In this document: positions 1 to 6,547 of the stretch, in pieces
Layout: every line of letters starts with the position of its first letter
Position numbering within the stretch: position 1 is the first letter of the stretch
DNA from: 1-14-2-50-31-20 sp965370315
Lineage (GTDB): Bacteria; Bacteroidota; Ignavibacteria; Ignavibacteriales; Melioribacteraceae
NCBI GenBank assembly: GCA_965370315.1
Contig: CBDUTO010000094.1
Span: forward strand, 1 to 18,180
DNA length: 18,180 nucleotides
Direction: 5' to 3'
Made by a program: the position numbers and the translations under genes
The notes under the pieces: model-generated
The model's database searches: none
Seen by the model: the letters and a program-made list of their open reading frames with translations, nothing else
What the model was told of the DNA's origin: nothing

Positions 1-1
1 T

Positions 2-1120
2 TTGAGCAGTATTACTTCTGTTGGTGCTTATCTGAGTATATACGACAATGATGCCCTCACCAATCTTGATGGATTAAGCAACATTATTTCTGTTGGTGGT
101 GGGCTGGGTATAGGTTCCAATCATGTCCTCAAAAATCTTGATGGTTTGAGCAATATTACTTCTGTTGGTGATTATCTGAGTATATCTAACAATTATGCCC
201 TCACCAATCTTGATGGTTTGAGCAGTATTACTTCTGTTGGTGCTTATCTGAGTATATACGACAATGATGCCATAACAAATCTTGATGGTTTGAGCAACAT
301 TATTTCTATTGGTGGTCTGAGTATAAAAGACAATTCTGCTCTCACAAATCTTAGTGGATTGAACAGTATTACTTCTGTTGATGGTAGTCTGTATATAGAA
401 AGCAATGATGCCCTCACAAATCTTGATGGATTAAGCAGTATTGCTTCTGTTGGCGGTTATATGCATATATCTTACAATTCTGCCCTCACCAATCTTAATG
501 GATTGAGCAGTATTACATCTGTTAGTGGTCATCTGTGGATATTTACAAATGATATCCTCACAAACCTTGATGGTTTGAGCAGTATTACTTCTGTTGGTAC
601 TAATCTGAATATACTAGGTAATTCTGCCCTCACAAATCTTGATGGTTTGAGCAATATTACTTCTGTTGGTGGGTATCTGATTATTGAAAGCAATGATTCT
701 CTAGATAGTTTTTGTGGGCTTTATCAATTGTTGAGTACCGAAGGTCTCACTGGTAATTACTATGTACGTTCAAATTTAAATAATCCAACACAAGAAGAGA
801 TTATTAATGCTGGACCATGTTCAGGTACAGAAGTAGCGGAAAATAAATTAGTTTCTAAGAAATATGAGCTACATCAAAACTATCCAAATCCATTTAATCC
901 TATCACAACAATTAGTTATTCAATTCCAAAACAATCAAATGTATCTCTAAAAATATTTGGTATTTTAGGAAAGGAAATTACAACACTAGTAAACGAAGAA
1001 CAGGCAAGAGGTAATTACAATATAGAGTTTGATGCTTCAAATTTAACAAGCGGTGTGTATTTTTATTGGTTGCAGAGTGGTAGTTTTACAGAAACTAAAA
1101 AGTTAATTTTATTACGGTAA
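2..1120 (+). CDS. T9SS-exported leucine-rich-repeat-like surface protein (5' partial)
   Basis: The gene runs in from beyond the left edge; the reading frame is open from base 2, so the true start and signal peptide are not visible. The visible 372 residues open with ten consecutive 24-residue repeats (one of 23) of the form SSITSVGxYLSIxxNDALTNLDGL, residues 2-240. This is the receptor-L-domain/leucine-rich-repeat-like solenoid common in secreted Bacteroidota proteins. A capping stretch with two cysteines follows (FCGL near 237, GPCSG near 271). The C-terminal part, about residues 288-372, is a T9SS type A sorting domain with NYPNPFNP at 293-300 and the ending KKLILLR. The protein is therefore expected to cross the outer membrane by T9SS and act at the cell surface, possibly as a binding or adhesion scaffold (inference). 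An attC-like junction follows directly downstream, so this may be a cassette gene. No terminator hairpin is seen after the stop. Confidence 0.85.
   Translation: MSSITSVGAYLSIYDNDALTNLDGLSNIISVGGGLGIGSNHVLKNLDGLSNITSVGDYLSISNNYALTNLDGLSSITSVGAYLSIYDNDAITNLDGLSNIISIGGLSIKDNSALTNLSGLNSITSVDGSLYIESNDALTNLDGLSSIASVGGYMHISYNSALTNLNGLSSITSVSGHLWIFTNDILTNLDGLSSITSVGTNLNILGNSALTNLDGLSNITSVGGYLIIESNDSLDSFCGLYQLLSTEGLTGNYYVRSNLNNPTQEEIINAGPCSGTEVAENKLVSKKYELHQNYPNPFNPITTISYSIPKQSNVSLKIFGILGKEITTLVNEEQARGNYNIEFDASNLTSGVYFYWLQSGSFTETKKLILLR
5..721 (+). repeat. Ten tandem 72-bp coding repeats
   Basis: Units begin at about 5, 77, 149, 221, 293 (69 bp), 362, 434, 506, 578 and 650. They encode the leucine-rich-repeat-like units of the gene they lie in. 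Bases 1-55 and 217-271 are identical and lie exactly three units (216 bp) apart. This implies recent duplication of a block of units rather than slow divergence of every unit. The count of repeats is likely to vary between strains (inference). Confidence 0.9.
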
Positions 1121-1141
1121 TTGCAAAATGTAAAAGCAGTT

Positions 1142-1323
1142 GCATAACAAACGTGTCAAAGCGACCGCAGTTACGCTCGGTTCTTTTGTGATTTTTTGTG
1201 AGTGTGGAATGTTTTTGAATAAAAAAGTAGTTCAAGTTAATTGAGTTTTAAATAAATTTAAGTTGTTGTGTTTGCGCCTCACAAATTGTATACCGCAGTG
1301 CTATATGCATCAGCCGTTATGAA
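1142..1323 (+). repeat. attC-like junction A (integron cassette recombination site candidate)
   Basis: This non-coding stretch separates the leucine-rich-repeat gene from the first lipoprotein. It opens with GCATAACAAACG (from 1142) and ends with CAGCCGTTATGA (to 1322). CATAAC at the left end and GTTATG at the right end are exact inverse complements, as in the R''/R' pair of attC sites. The left edge and the internal GTTGTTGTGTTTGC (1262-1275) closely resemble the Vibrio cholerae repeat as I remember it. An 8-bp internal stem pairs 1195-1202 with 1278-1285, and a small ACCG/CGGT hairpin lies at 1164-1182. At about 180 bp it is longer than most attC sites. No integrase gene is in the window, so activity is unproven. 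Confidence 0.55.
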
Positions 1324-1339
1324 CTTAGGAGAGTGTCGT

Positions 1340-2128
1340 ATGAAAAAACATAATTGGATTGTGAACCTCGTCTTTTTTATTTTAGTATTATTAGTAGGTT
1401 GTGAAGAAGATATTACAACCACAGAAAGAATTGGATTGGAAGATCCATCATTTGTAAATGGATCTGGAGATTGGATTCCTCAAGCCAGAATAGATATGGG
1501 TTATATCTGGCAATCTGAGGGAATTAATTGGGAAGGATATAATTACTTTTTTGTAGCAAATGCCAAATCACCAAATAAATGTTCAGAAAGATTTAATCCA
1601 AACTCTGATTATTTCCAATCTTGGTTTGGAATGTATACAGTTTTTGATAAAGCGAACGAAAAGTATGCTCTCGAAGATGGAGAACTAGACGAAATAAAAA
1701 TTATCAATCTTGCAATTGCCGATCAAAAAGCCTGGCTGAAAAATTTTGCTGGCTTAGATACGCACAATGTTTACATAGACACAAATGTAAACATTACAAA
1801 AGAAGATATTTCAATTGATTCTCATGGTGGGTGGAAAATTTCTGGTAGATTAGTATCTAATGTTGATGTTGGCACTAATAACAATTCGGATCTTCCCGAG
1901 TTACTTTATGCCCCTCCCGCAATATGGGAAGAAAACGTTGAGAGTTATCAAAAAATATATCTTGATGTATTTGCATATGTTTGGTATACACCAGAAAATA
2001 AAGAATTGAATGTAGCATATTTTAATGGCGTAGAGTATGAATCGAAAGATGGAACTACTTATAGAACTACTGAAAAAATATACTCTGTACTCGAAGAAAT
2101 GATTTTTAAAATTACAGTTTATAAATAG
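1340..2128 (+). CDS. Predicted outer-envelope lipoprotein, function unknown
   Basis: The ATG at 1340 is chosen because TTAGGAGAG lies just upstream as a ribosome binding site and a lipoprotein signal follows at once. An open frame extends back to 1268 but runs through the attC-like junction. The product is 262 residues. Its start MKKHNWIVNLVFFILVLLVGC is a type II signal peptide with lipobox LVGC and acylated cysteine C21. The mature part is soluble, rich in acidic and aromatic residues, with no membrane segment, and is probably mostly beta-strand. I recognise no family; phrases such as WIPQARIDMGYIWQ and LLYAPPAIWEE may help in a profile search. It lies between two attC-like junctions in the same orientation as its neighbours, as a cassette gene would. 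No promoter of its own is evident. Confidence 0.8.
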   Translation: MKKHNWIVNLVFFILVLLVGCEEDITTTERIGLEDPSFVNGSGDWIPQARIDMGYIWQSEGINWEGYNYFFVANAKSPNKCSERFNPNSDYFQSWFGMYTVFDKANEKYALEDGELDEIKIINLAIADQKAWLKNFAGLDTHNVYIDTNVNITKEDISIDSHGGWKISGRLVSNVDVGTNNNSDLPELLYAPPAIWEENVESYQKIYLDVFAYVWYTPENKELNVAYFNGVEYESKDGTTYRTTEKIYSVLEEMIFKITVYK

Positions 2129-2129
2129 A

Positions 2130-2299
2130 GTATAAAAACAATTAAAACCGACTGCTTCAACTGGTAGTTACAATTGCAGTTTGAGTGTGTAGTGTGTTTA
2201 TGAAAAGTTATTGTAATTCTACAAGTAGTTAATTAAAGGTTGTTGTGTTTGCATCTTGTAAATTGTTTGCTATTGCGTTTTATGAATCAGCCGTTATAT
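2130..2299 (+). repeat. attC-like junction B
   Basis: This is a second, diverged copy of junction A, between the two lipoprotein genes. GTTGTTGTGTTTGC recurs at 2239-2252 and ATCAGCCGTTAT at 2286-2297, with the same 47-nt start-to-start spacing as in A; the bases between agree at roughly half the positions. The left end, GTATAAAAACAA then ACCGACTGC, is a degraded match to GCATAACAAACG then GCGACCGC in A. The right end GTTATATGG matches, inverted, the CCACATAAC found after the next gene. This fits a cassette whose two ends carry complementary core sites. The poor left core suggests this copy may be inactive. Confidence 0.5.
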
Positions 2300-2324
2300 G
2301 GTATTTATGAAGGATGGAGTAAAT

Positions 2325-2825
2325 ATGAAAAGTGTGATGATTTTTATATGCATAATGTTTTTATCTGGATGTGGAATTTTTGAGACTGAAGAAGAATCTA
2401 TCATCAAATTTGGTGTAAGAAAGAATGAAATGCTGAAGAATGATAAAATATCTATTGGCGTAATTGGAAATGCCAATCCATTAAGCATTAAAGGCGAACT
2501 TAACAATAATGCAGCCATTGGCTCCTTGGCCTGGGAAAGCGAAAATTACCGAACAGCAAATAGTGGATCTGTTATCATTAAATTTGAGATTAAAACTGAA
2601 TTAAACAAGCTAATTTCAAAAGGTGAAATTTCTATTCCACTTAAAAAAGATTGGGCATGGTCAGTTGAAATCTCGCATTCAAATAGTGATCCTTTAATCG
2701 GTTGTTTTGGATGTGTTGAATCTAAATCGTTCCCAATTTTAGAATCTGAATATATCAGCAATAATGCAGATTCCATCTTTATTGTTTATGGAGGAAATTC
2801 AATCTCTAATCCAGTAATTTATTAA
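2325..2825 (+). CDS. Predicted small lipoprotein, function unknown
   Basis: The ATG at 2325 is preferred over an in-frame ATG at 2298. It has GGATGGAG a few bases upstream and begins a clean lipoprotein signal, whereas the 2298 ATG sits in the end of the attC-like junction. The product is 166 residues. MKSVMIFICIMFLSGC gives a type II signal peptide with lipobox LSGC and acyl cysteine C16. The mature part has alternating hydrophobic strands, no membrane segment and a CFGCVESKSFPI stretch near residue 135; I recall similar phrases from uncharacterised Bacteroidota lipoproteins but cannot name a family. A cell-envelope location is likely. It is followed at 2829 by a short attC-like remnant and then by the convergent pabB-pabC gene. 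Confidence 0.75.
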   Translation: MKSVMIFICIMFLSGCGIFETEEESIIKFGVRKNEMLKNDKISIGVIGNANPLSIKGELNNNAAIGSLAWESENYRTANSGSVIIKFEIKTELNKLISKGEISIPLKKDWAWSVEISHSNSDPLIGCFGCVESKSFPILESEYISNNADSIFIVYGGNSISNPVIY

Positions 2826-2828
2826 ACC

Positions 2829-2849
2829 ACATAACCCATGAATTAGCCC
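2829..2849 (+). repeat. Possible truncated attC-like remnant
   Basis: Just after the second lipoprotein stop, CACATAACC resembles the left core of junction A and is the near-complement of GTTATATGG at the start of this cassette. It is followed immediately by CATGAATTAGCC, which matches TATGAATCAGCC of junction B at 10 of 12 positions. The whole middle of a normal junction is missing, as after an internal deletion. It overlaps the stop codon end of the pabB-pabC gene. The match is short and could be chance. Confidence 0.25.
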
Positions 2850-4690
2850 TTAAGTTTAAATAATTTTTCTTGTATCACTTCGCTAATCTTCATCTCTTTT
2901 CTAACAGAGTTATAAATAAAAACTTCGTCAGCACCAATTATATCTTTCACAAAAAGTGTTTTTTCTTCAATATTTTTATTGGTTGAGAGTAAATGTCCAC
3001 GATAACATCCATTTAGTAAACCAGATGAAACAGGTGGGGTATAAAAACTCCCCTCTTTTTTAATCATAATATTTGTGATTGCTCCTTCTGTTACTTCCCC
3101 CTTTTCATTAATGAAAATCACATCATCAAAGCCTTCTTTACTCCATTTAGTTAATTCCGAATTATATACGTTTCTATTTGTAGTTTTGAAATATTGAAAT
3201 GGATTCTTGCTATCAATTCTTTTATCAGAAATAACGATTTTACCATTTAGCTTTCTATCAACTATTTGTTCCAAACTATATTTAAGCTCTCCCCATTTAG
3301 TTAATAGCAATCTGAGTTTATAGTTGACTGCTAGGTTTAATCCAACTACAATTTTATAGAGAAGTTCACGTAGTTCTGTTTCATCAAAATGGAAGAGGAA
3401 ATATTCAGCAGATTTTCTTAGTCTATTAATGTGATTCTCTAACAAGAATACTTCCCCATCTTCAACCAACATTGTTTCAATTAGTTCAAAATATTTTGTT
3501 GGCTTTGTAAGAAAATTACCCTTTAGTTTTGCCTCATCAAATTCATCACTTGGTTTGCTATCCCATACTATACCAGAGCCAATTCCCATTATGCCACTAC
3601 TATTATTTTTGTTAACTGTAATTGTGCGTATAGGAATATTAAAATTAAAATCCCCATTATCAATTAAACCAATTGTGCCTGTATAAATTCCTCTTGGTTC
3701 TTTTTCTAGGCTATTTATAATCTCCATTGTTCTTATTTTTGGAGCCCCAGTAATTGAGCCACATGGAAAAAGATTTTTAATAACCGAAGAGAATAATTTC
3801 TCCTTTAACTCACCAGAAACAGTTGAAGTCATTTGAAAAAGAGTTTCATATTTTTGAATTTCAAAGAGCCTATGAACTTTTACAGAATTGAACTTGCTGA
3901 TTTTACCAATATCATTGCGAAGCAAATCAACTATCATTATGTTTTCAGCTTTATCCTTTTTACTGTTTTTTAATTGCTCACTTTTAGCAAAATCATAATC
4001 TATATTTATTCCACGTTTAATGGTCCCCTTCATCGGTTTGGAAATTATTCTATTTCCATCGGTCTTAAAGAATAATTCCGGTGAAATAGAAATTATGTAA
4101 TTATTTTCGTCATTGATAAATGCCGAATATTCCGCTGATTGATTAAAAATTAAACTTGTAACAAACGCTGTAATATCCCCATTAAAATTGAATTTAGATT
4201 TTAATGTGTAGTTTACTTGGTAAGTATCTCCAATGGCAATTAGTCTTTTTATTTCTTCAATATTCTTTTCATATTCACTTTGTGTTTCATTTATCTCTAG
4301 ATTTTCAATTGCAAAGTTTTTTGCATCTAACAATGAACTTATTCTCTTAAAAGATATCTCTTTTGAAGGAACTATTTCTACATCTTCATCATTATAGAAA
4401 TTAAAAGAGATTATTTTCGTATTAGATTTTTCATATAGATGCTTCAATTTTTCTTCGAACGCATACCCTACTTCGTATGTAATAAAACCATAAGCATATT
4501 TATAGATTTTTGATAAGGCATCAATCTCCGCTAATGTTATTTCAATTTCTTCCAGATTTTTACAAGTAATTGATTTTTGAGGTGAACCAAAGATAAAACT
4601 AAATGACTCATTATTTTTATATGGTGTATAGAAAAATGCTGAACCAATATTATTCTTAACTTTATCTAATATTTCAGTTATATCGTACAT
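2843..4690 (-). CDS. pabB: Bifunctional aminodeoxychorismate synthase component I / aminodeoxychorismate lyase (PabB-PabC fusion)
   Basis: This 615-residue enzyme makes p-aminobenzoate for folate: the first half converts chorismate plus ammonia to 4-amino-4-deoxychorismate and the second half releases pyruvate. Residues about 1-395 are the chorismate-binding domain, with GDTYQVNYT (154-162), SPELFF, PMKGTIKRG (219-227), IVDLLRNDIGKI (253-264), CGSITGAPK (310-318) and IGSGIVWDS. K221 in PMKGT is the lysine typical of PabB; anthranilate synthase has an alanine there, so TrpE is disfavoured. Residues about 400-615 are a class IV PLP fold, with K502 in FKTTNR as the probable Schiff-base lysine and EGAITN at 535-540. 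The glutaminase partner PabA is not in the window. The ribosome binding site upstream of the ATG is weak. The gene is convergent with the lipoprotein array and divergent from the transporter, so it is probably transcribed alone. Confidence 0.93.
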   Translation of the reverse strand: MYDITEILDKVKNNIGSAFFYTPYKNNESFSFIFGSPQKSITCKNLEEIEITLAEIDALSKIYKYAYGFITYEVGYAFEEKLKHLYEKSNTKIISFNFYNDEDVEIVPSKEISFKRISSLLDAKNFAIENLEINETQSEYEKNIEEIKRLIAIGDTYQVNYTLKSKFNFNGDITAFVTSLIFNQSAEYSAFINDENNYIISISPELFFKTDGNRIISKPMKGTIKRGINIDYDFAKSEQLKNSKKDKAENIMIVDLLRNDIGKISKFNSVKVHRLFEIQKYETLFQMTSTVSGELKEKLFSSVIKNLFPCGSITGAPKIRTMEIINSLEKEPRGIYTGTIGLIDNGDFNFNIPIRTITVNKNNSSGIMGIGSGIVWDSKPSDEFDEAKLKGNFLTKPTKYFELIETMLVEDGEVFLLENHINRLRKSAEYFLFHFDETELRELLYKIVVGLNLAVNYKLRLLLTKWGELKYSLEQIVDRKLNGKIVISDKRIDSKNPFQYFKTTNRNVYNSELTKWSKEGFDDVIFINEKGEVTEGAITNIMIKKEGSFYTPPVSSGLLNGCYRGHLLSTNKNIEEKTLFVKDIIGADEVFIYNSVRKEMKISEVIQEKLFKLKG

Positions 4691-4974
4691 TTGATTTTGT
4701 TGTTATTCCGTTATAAAAACATTGAGTAATTACACTAATTTAAGAATAATGTAAAATATTTAATTCTAAAAATCTATTTAAATTTCCCAAGTCTTAAGAC
4801 TGGGGTAGAACTATAATTCCTCTCCACGTTAAAACGTGGGGTTATCTATATTCAGACAAACAATAGCTCGTTTCAGTATTCTACTGTAACATTGGTAATA
4901 AATCCAGAATATAAATTTAATAATTATATATCTTTCTTAATCGATATTTTATCAAAATTATTAACGAGATATTA
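4691..4974. other. Divergent intergenic space between pabB-pabC and the transporter
   Basis: This 284-bp AT-rich space must hold the promoters of both flanking divergent genes, but no confident promoter could be picked. Its only clear structure is the two-hairpin element at 4786-4841. The rest shows runs of A and T without coding potential or RNA-gene signatures. Confidence 0.6.
4786..4841. repeat. REP-like two-hairpin element
   Basis: Two hairpins lie 16 bp apart. The first, 4786-4805, has the perfect 12-bp palindrome AGTCTTAAGACT flanked by CCC and GGG with one A/G mismatch. The second, 4822-4841, pairs CTCCACGTT with AACGTGGGG around an AA loop, with one G-T wobble. Paired GC-tipped hairpins of this sort, lying singly between genes, are typical of repetitive extragenic palindromes mobilised by Y1 (RAYT/IS200-like) transposases. 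No transposase gene is in the window, and whether it is repeated elsewhere in the genome cannot be seen. The first hairpin is not followed by a T-run on either strand, so it is a poor terminator. Confidence 0.55.
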
Positions 4975-6471
4975 ATGAAAAAACCACAATTATCTATTTG
5001 GCAAATTTGGAATATGAGTTTCGGATTTTTAGGAATCCAATTTGGTTTTGCACTCCAAAATGCTAATGTATCACGAATATTTGAGACACTTGGTGCAAGT
5101 ATTGATGAAATTCCAATTTTATGGATTGCAGCACCTGTAACTGGCTTAATAGTCCAACCAATTATTGGTTATATGAGTGATAAAACATGGAATAGGTTTG
5201 GTCGCAGACGTCCGTTCTTTCTTGTTGGGGCAATTTTAGCTTCACTTGCATTGTTTGTAATGCCAAACTCCCCCGTTTTATGGGTTGCTGCTGGTATGTT
5301 GTGGATTATGGATGCGTCAATTAATATTTCGATGGAACCATTTAGAGCGTTTGTTGGTGATATGCTTCCACCAGAGCAACGCACCGTTGGATTTTCAATG
5401 CAGAGTTTCTTTATTGGAACTGGTGCAGTAGTAGCTTCCGCACTTCCTTACATTATGACAAATTGGTTCGGAATTAGCAACACTGCTCCTGAAGGTATAA
5501 TTCCAGAATCTGTGAAATACTCATTTTATATTGGTGGCTTTGCATTCTTTTTAGCTGTGTTATGGACAGTAGTTAAGACAAAAGAATATAGTCCGGAAGA
5601 ATTAGAAGCTTTTGATGTTGATGATGCACAACTACAAACTGAAAAATCAGAAAAGGAAAAAATAAACTCACAAAAGTTACTTCGTAATGGTATTGTTTGG
5701 ACAGTTATTGGATTAGTATTATATCTGCTTTTTGAAATATTTATATACATGGATTATGGTTTACTCGTTTTCTTCTTAGGAATTGCAGTTTTTGGAATTA
5801 TCCAGATTTATTCTTCATTTCTAAATAAGTCAAATTCAAAATCTGGAATACTCTCTGTAATAACTGATTTATATAATATGCCAAAAACTATGAAACAACT
5901 CTCATTTGTTCAGTTCTTTTCATGGTTTGCTTTATTTGCAATGTGGATTTACACTACTCCAGCAGTCACTAATCATATTTATGGAACCACGGATACAACT
6001 TCAGTCCTCTATAATGAAGGTGCTGATTGGGTTGGAATTTTAATGTCCGCTTATAATGGAATAGCAGCACTTGCAGCATTTTTATTAGTCTGGATGGCTA
6101 ATAGAATGGAGCGAAAAAAGGTTCATTCAATCAGTTTGCTTTTAGGAGGCTTAGGGTTAGCATCCTTTTATATTATTAAAGACCCAAATATTTTATTGTT
6201 TTCAGAAATTGGAATTGGAATTGCGTGGGCATCTATTCTTTCAATTCCTTATGCAATACTAACTGGTTCTCTTCCTCAGAAGAAACTTGGTGTTTACATG
6301 GGTATTTTTAATTTCTTTATTGTAATTCCTCAAATTACTGCAGCTGCTATTTTAGGATTTATGGTTAAATACGCTTTTGGTGGTGATGCAATATATGCCC
6401 TACTACTTGGTGGATTGTCGATGTTTATTGCTGCATTTATAATGTTAAGAGTGGATGATATTGATTTATAA
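4975..6471 (+). CDS. MFS sugar transporter, SLC45 / glycoside-pentoside-hexuronide type
   Basis: This 498-residue protein has the usual length and about 12 hydrophobic segments of a major facilitator. The first cytoplasmic loop carries GYMSDKTWNRFGRRRPF (65-81), with the RRRPF ending typical of SLC45 and GPH proton- or sodium-coupled sugar transporters. MDASINISMEPFRAFVGD (112-129) is a further hallmark with charged residues inside membrane helices. A charged loop at about 201-235 separates the two six-helix halves. Relatives in Bacteroidota are often annotated as maltose or maltodextrin permeases, but no sugar-use genes flank it here, so the substrate is not assigned. The ATG at 4975 starts MKKPQLSIWQ; only a weak purine-rich ACGAG precedes it. 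The gene converges on the DUF2911 gene, with an inverted repeat between them. Confidence 0.85.
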   Translation: MKKPQLSIWQIWNMSFGFLGIQFGFALQNANVSRIFETLGASIDEIPILWIAAPVTGLIVQPIIGYMSDKTWNRFGRRRPFFLVGAILASLALFVMPNSPVLWVAAGMLWIMDASINISMEPFRAFVGDMLPPEQRTVGFSMQSFFIGTGAVVASALPYIMTNWFGISNTAPEGIIPESVKYSFYIGGFAFFLAVLWTVVKTKEYSPEELEAFDVDDAQLQTEKSEKEKINSQKLLRNGIVWTVIGLVLYLLFEIFIYMDYGLLVFFLGIAVFGIIQIYSSFLNKSNSKSGILSVITDLYNMPKTMKQLSFVQFFSWFALFAMWIYTTPAVTNHIYGTTDTTSVLYNEGADWVGILMSAYNGIAALAAFLLVWMANRMERKKVHSISLLLGGLGLASFYIIKDPNILLFSEIGIGIAWASILSIPYAILTGSLPQKKLGVYMGIFNFFIVIPQITAAAILGFMVKYAFGGDAIYALLLGGLSMFIAAFIMLRVDDIDL

Positions 6472-6472
6472 A

Positions 6473-6543
6473 AGAAAACCGCAAAGACGCAGAGAAACTA
6501 ATCAACAAAATCCTTTGCGTCTCCGTGCCTTTGCGGTTCTCTT
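6473..6543. repeat. Imperfect inverted repeat of the CGCAAAGACGCAGAG type
   Basis: The left arm (about 6472-6494, containing ACCGCAAAGACGCAGAG) and the right arm (about 6521-6543, containing CCTTTGCGGTTCTCT) match as inverse complements at 19 of 23 positions, with CCTTTGCGT next to the loop. Elements of this wording (rows of GCAAAGACGCAGAG and its complement) are scattered between genes in many unrelated bacteria and archaea. It begins one or two bases after the transporter stop and ends just before the DUF2911 stop, so it may also serve as a two-way transcription terminator (inference). Confidence 0.7.
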
Positions 6544-6547
6544 GTTT

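Noticed and set aside
5..721. CRISPR array, because of regular 72-bp repeats
   Set aside because: The repeats are in frame, translate as a leucine-rich-repeat-like solenoid, and have no conserved repeat/variable spacer alternation.
1268..1339. Longer N-terminus for the first lipoprotein from ATG-like codons at 1268 or 1319
   Set aside because: The extension translates the attC-like junction and would bury the lipoprotein signal; the ATG at 1340 has its own ribosome binding site.
2298..2324. Longer start for the second lipoprotein at 2298
   Set aside because: That ATG lies within the GTTATATGG end of junction B, and 2325 has a better ribosome binding site and a proper signal peptide.
2843..4690. 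Anthranilate synthase component I (TrpE)
   Set aside because: The PMKGT lysine and the fused class IV lyase domain point to p-aminobenzoate synthesis; no trp genes are nearby.
4806..4841. Riboswitch or leader RNA upstream of the transporter
   Set aside because: The two hairpins resemble mobile palindromes, and no aptamer-like conserved core or adjacent terminator/antiterminator was found.
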